Shown here: piece by piece, positions 3,380-6,050 of the stretch
How positions within the stretch are numbered: position 1 is the stretch's first letter
Layout: every line of letters begins with the position of its first letter
Assembly: GCA_031282535.1 (NCBI GenBank)
Contig: JAITDM010000004.1
Span: 1-6,050, forward strand
Length of the DNA stretch: 6,050 nt
Direction of reading: 5' to 3'
Source of the DNA: Oscillospiraceae bacterium
Lineage (GTDB): Bacteria > Bacillota > Clostridia > Oscillospirales > UBA929
The notes under the pieces: model-generated
Databases searched by the model: none
Told to the model about the DNA's origin: nothing
Seen by the model: the letters and a program-made list of their open reading frames with translations, nothing else
Program-made: the position numbers and the translations under genes

Positions 3380-6050
3380 TTGAAGAACTACCAATGGAAG
3401 AAGAAAATCCTGTCGGCGGTGCTGGTCGTCGCCATCGTCATCGCCGTGCTGCCGCTGCCGGGCGCCGCGGGCGTCGCCGTGCCCGACGGCGCGCCGGAAT
3501 CCGGGATTCTTGTGGAGGCTTGGACCCCGGTATATGGCGTGACCTACCCCTATGAAGAAGAGGCACCCGCCGCGTGGGAAGAGCCGGACGACAGTTCGGA
3601 CGACCCGGCCTTGGAGGAAGAACTGCCCACGGACGAGAACACTGACGCCGCCGCGTACGACGACGGCGAACACCCCTTAGGCGCGGTCAAGAGCGCGTCG
3701 TCCCAGTCGCCCGCCGTCGGCTCTCTCAGGCTGTCGGCCGATGCGCCGGCCCTGCTGGCCGCGGAGACGCTCTCCATCGATTCCGTGGAGGTGGTGAACG
3801 GCGGCGCGGTCCAGGCAGTATACAGATCGGATAAAGTGACGGAAAAAGACGGAAAGTATTACACCACCGAGAGAATCGCCTCCGCCACGGACCCCAGAAT
3901 TTTCAAGGTGAGCGTGGTTCTGCCCGCCGTGGACGGCGAGGGCGTCCCGCTGCTGCCGTCGCCGCCCAGCGTGGCCGATTTAAACAACCTCCTGGCCAAG
4001 ATCAAGTGGACCTACGGCGAAAAGCCGTTCTCCGACTGGAGGAAGTTTGCGAGCAACAGCGCCGGCGCGGCGCAGACGGGGAATCCGTTCATCACGCTTC
4101 TGAGCACGAACCTGTACGTATCGAGCGACACATACAAGCTGGAGGCGGAGATCCGCTTTGACACCCCGCTGGCCGCGTCGTTCGGCTCCGTGAGCATAAC
4201 CGCGAACAGGGCGTACGCGAACTATCCCAGCATCACGCAGAGCAGCTACCACCCCGAGGCGATCGACAAGCTGGTCGGCTCCTACGCGCTGGCCGCGCGT
4301 TACGACGAGGACGACGTGCCGGGCAACGGCGGCAAAGAGGTACAGCTGGGGGCCCGCGACGTGCGGCTCTCGCTCTACGACTCGTTCAACACCTGGTCGG
4401 AGATCGACCAGTTCGCGCGGGACCTGAAGAGCCTGTCCGAGAGCAACGGCGACCACATCAACGGCCGCTACGTGGGCGTGCAGTCGCTCGCGAAGTCCCT
4501 GCGCGGCAACGACATCTGGAACGTGGTCATCGCGGAGTCAAAGGAGGCGGTGGACGAGTATCTGAACGTGACGAAGCCGCTGCTGGAGACGGACCCCGAG
4601 GCCCTGGCCGCGAAGATCCCGGGCGGGAACCAAAAAATCCCCATCTATTTCAACGTGATCCACGCGGACGAGGTCCCGGGCATCGACGGCAACATCAAGG
4701 TGATCAAATCCTTCATCTACGACGACGAGATCACCTTCAAATCCGTGGACGAGATCACCGCAACGAACGCGAACCCCAGCAGCAGCAACGGCTACGCGAC
4801 GTCCAAGAGCGGGACCGAGGTCACCACATACTCCTACAAAGTGGACGACGCCCTCGACAAGTTCATCATCGTCGTCACCATCACCTCCAACACGGACGGC
4901 AGGGAGCTGCTTCTCCGCGGGAACGAGTACGGCCTCGACCACAACCGCCAGTCGGTGGCGCAGCGGACCATCGAGTCGGTGGCGCTCACGTCGGACATGC
5001 GCAAGTGGAACCCCGTCGAGTTCAACGAATACCACGGGTACACGTCCACCATGCTCATCATGCCGGGCACGGGCCCCCACGCCCCGTACTTCGAGCATGA
5101 CCTGCTCTACCCCAACGCGGTGGAGCACGCGCACACGATGGGCAAAGCCATTTTGGGGAGCACGCCGCTCACCAGCTACACGGTGTCCTACGACTACTGG
5201 GTGGACGGATGGGACGACGGCGGCCGCGGTGCCTCCTACTTCTACTCGTACCTGATCGGCTCGCTGGGCAGGACGATCGAGATCCCCTACGCCAATGAGG
5301 ACGCGGTGGACGCGGTGGCCACGGCGACGAAGTCGCTCATCTACAACAGCCTCATAGACAGGGACGAGCTCTACCTGAACAAGCTGGAATTTGCGCGCCG
5401 CGCCCTGTACAACGAGGACCAGAAGGACAAAGTCGATCCGTACATTGTGAATCCCTTCAAAGACAACGAGCAGGTCGGCCGGCCCAGGACGACGGACGAA
5501 AACGGCGTCGAACGCAAGTACTTCCCCGACTACTACATCATTCCGGTCGACACCGTCAATCAGTACAACGTGCCGGAAGCCTACGAGGCTTTTGAGCAGC
5601 TGCAGCGCAACGGCGTGAAGTTCAGGCAGACCTCGGAGCCGGTCACGGTGGACGGCGCGACCTACCCCGCGGGGACCTATGTGATCGACCTGCGCCAGTA
5701 TTCCAGGAACTTCGTGCAGGCGGCCCTGTCGCAGGGCTATAAGTCGTCCTACTTCACCGACACCTACGCGGAAGTGACGGTGGATCTGCCCACGCTGCGG
5801 GGCTTCAAGGTGGTGCCCGTGTGGAACGCCGGGCTGTTTGACGACACCGCGGAAGAGGTGGCCGGCAGCATCGAGAGACCCGCCGCGGCCGCGGCCGCCG
5901 GGTCCGAGTATGTGGTGATCCAAACCGGCAGCGTGGACGTGATCAAACTCATCAACCGCCTCTTCAACAACAACAAGCCGCTGCACATCATCACAAGCTA
6001 CACGCCCGAAGGCAAGATCGGCGATTTCATCGCCAAGCGGGCGGACGTGG
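3380..6050 (+). CDS. Secreted M14-family zinc carboxypeptidase-like protein (3' partial)
   Basis: 890 codons are visible and the frame runs off the window. TTG at 3380 is chosen because AGGAGG lies 8 bases upstream and a signal peptide begins there: KNYQWKKK, then a hydrophobic core at about 10-34. An in-frame ATG at 3320 lacks a ribosome site. Residues 59-97 are an acidic linker (18 Asp/Glu of 39). Residues 110-290 look beta-rich and are unrecognised. The M14 peptidase domain spans about 340-650: zinc ligands His428 and Glu431 (HADE), substrate-binding Asn522-Arg523 (GLDHNRQ), third ligand His552 (NEYHGY), catalytic Glu634 (TIEIPY). Residues about 695-890 (YYIIPVDT, TYPAGTYVIDL) resemble the alpha/beta domain that follows M14 in many long bacterial members. 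It should cleave peptides outside the cell or in the wall as an active enzyme. Substrate is unknown. A surface anchor or wall-binding repeats may lie beyond the window. Confidence 0.9.
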   Translation, partial: MKNYQWKKKILSAVLVVAIVIAVLPLPGAAGVAVPDGAPESGILVEAWTPVYGVTYPYEEEAPAAWEEPDDSSDDPALEEELPTDENTDAAAYDDGEHPLGAVKSASSQSPAVGSLRLSADAPALLAAETLSIDSVEVVNGGAVQAVYRSDKVTEKDGKYYTTERIASATDPRIFKVSVVLPAVDGEGVPLLPSPPSVADLNNLLAKIKWTYGEKPFSDWRKFASNSAGAAQTGNPFITLLSTNLYVSSDTYKLEAEIRFDTPLAASFGSVSITANRAYANYPSITQSSYHPEAIDKLVGSYALAARYDEDDVPGNGGKEVQLGARDVRLSLYDSFNTWSEIDQFARDLKSLSESNGDHINGRYVGVQSLAKSLRGNDIWNVVIAESKEAVDEYLNVTKPLLETDPEALAAKIPGGNQKIPIYFNVIHADEVPGIDGNIKVIKSFIYDDEITFKSVDEITATNANPSSSNGYATSKSGTEVTTYSYKVDDALDKFIIVVTITSNTDGRELLLRGNEYGLDHNRQSVAQRTIESVALTSDMRKWNPVEFNEYHGYTSTMLIMPGTGPHAPYFEHDLLYPNAVEHAHTMGKAILGSTPLTSYTVSYDYWVDGWDDGGRGASYFYSYLIGSLGRTIEIPYANEDAVDAVATATKSLIYNSLIDRDELYLNKLEFARRALYNEDQKDKVDPYIVNPFKDNEQVGRPRTTDENGVERKYFPDYYIIPVDTVNQYNVPEAYEAFEQLQRNGVKFRQTSEPVTVDGATYPAGTYVIDLRQYSRNFVQAALSQGYKSSYFTDTYAEVTVDLPTLRGFKVVPVWNAGLFDDTAEEVAGSIERPAAAAAAGSEYVVIQTGSVDVIKLINRLFNNNKPLHIITSYTPEGKIGDFIAKRADV

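Noticed and set aside
3165..3383. A 72-codon plus-strand frame starting MSMSQIKAERVQ and ending in a TGA that overlaps the peptidase TTG
   Set aside because: The stop/start overlap is tempting as coupled translation, but the start has no good ribosome site and the frame runs through the terminator hairpin, promoter and inverted repeat of the minus-strand unit. Composition gives no sign of coding.
5882..5895. 14-base GC palindrome containing GCGGCCGC
   Set aside because: It falls in a run of alanine codons of the peptidase and is explained by GCC/GCG codon use; no flanking element suggests a binding site.
4538..5986. A 482-codon open frame on the minus strand inside the peptidase gene
   Set aside because: It is antisense to a gene with clear M14 active-site motifs. 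Its translation is Val/Arg/Gly/His-rich, as expected from the reverse reading of GC-rich codons, and shows no recognisable domain.

Overview
The window reads as Gram-positive, high-GC DNA, most likely from a GC-rich Clostridia-type Firmicute. The evidence is strong AGGAGG-type ribosome binding sites, a lipobox on the solute receptor, a TTG start on a secreted protein, and a minus-strand promoter close to the sigma-A consensus. The lineage is an inference from these traits; no phylogenetic marker gene is present.

Positions 2-3040 hold a plus-strand polar amino-acid ABC importer in the order permease (5' end cut off by the window), permease, ATPase, solute-binding lipoprotein. The two permeases overlap by 20 bases and the ATPase follows after 24 bases. 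The receptor gene lies 104 bases further on, behind two hairpins that could set its expression apart from the rest. The receptor matches, from memory, the CjaA (Campylobacter cysteine-binding) branch of its family from the mature N-terminus to the last residues. Cysteine or a related amino acid is therefore the best guess for the cargo.

Positions 3041-3379 form a 339-base gap with no convincing protein gene but much structure. It holds a very GC-rich hairpin with a 29-base tandem repeat, a tiny 12-codon frame behind a near-perfect ribosome binding site, and what looks like a complete small RNA unit on the minus strand. That unit has an extended -10 promoter, a predicted start at about 3273, a 5' hairpin, and a long hairpin followed by a U-rich tail ending near 3178. 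Mismatches in both hairpins become G-U pairs only when read on the minus strand. This is the most novel candidate in the window.

Positions 3380-6050 hold the first 890 codons of a large exported M14-family zinc carboxypeptidase-like protein, open at the window edge. All expected zinc ligands and the catalytic glutamate are present, behind a signal peptide, a strongly acidic linker and a beta-rich N-terminal region. One speculative link is that the exported peptidase releases amino acids or peptides outside the cell and the importer takes up some of the products. Nothing in the sequence shows that the two are co-regulated.
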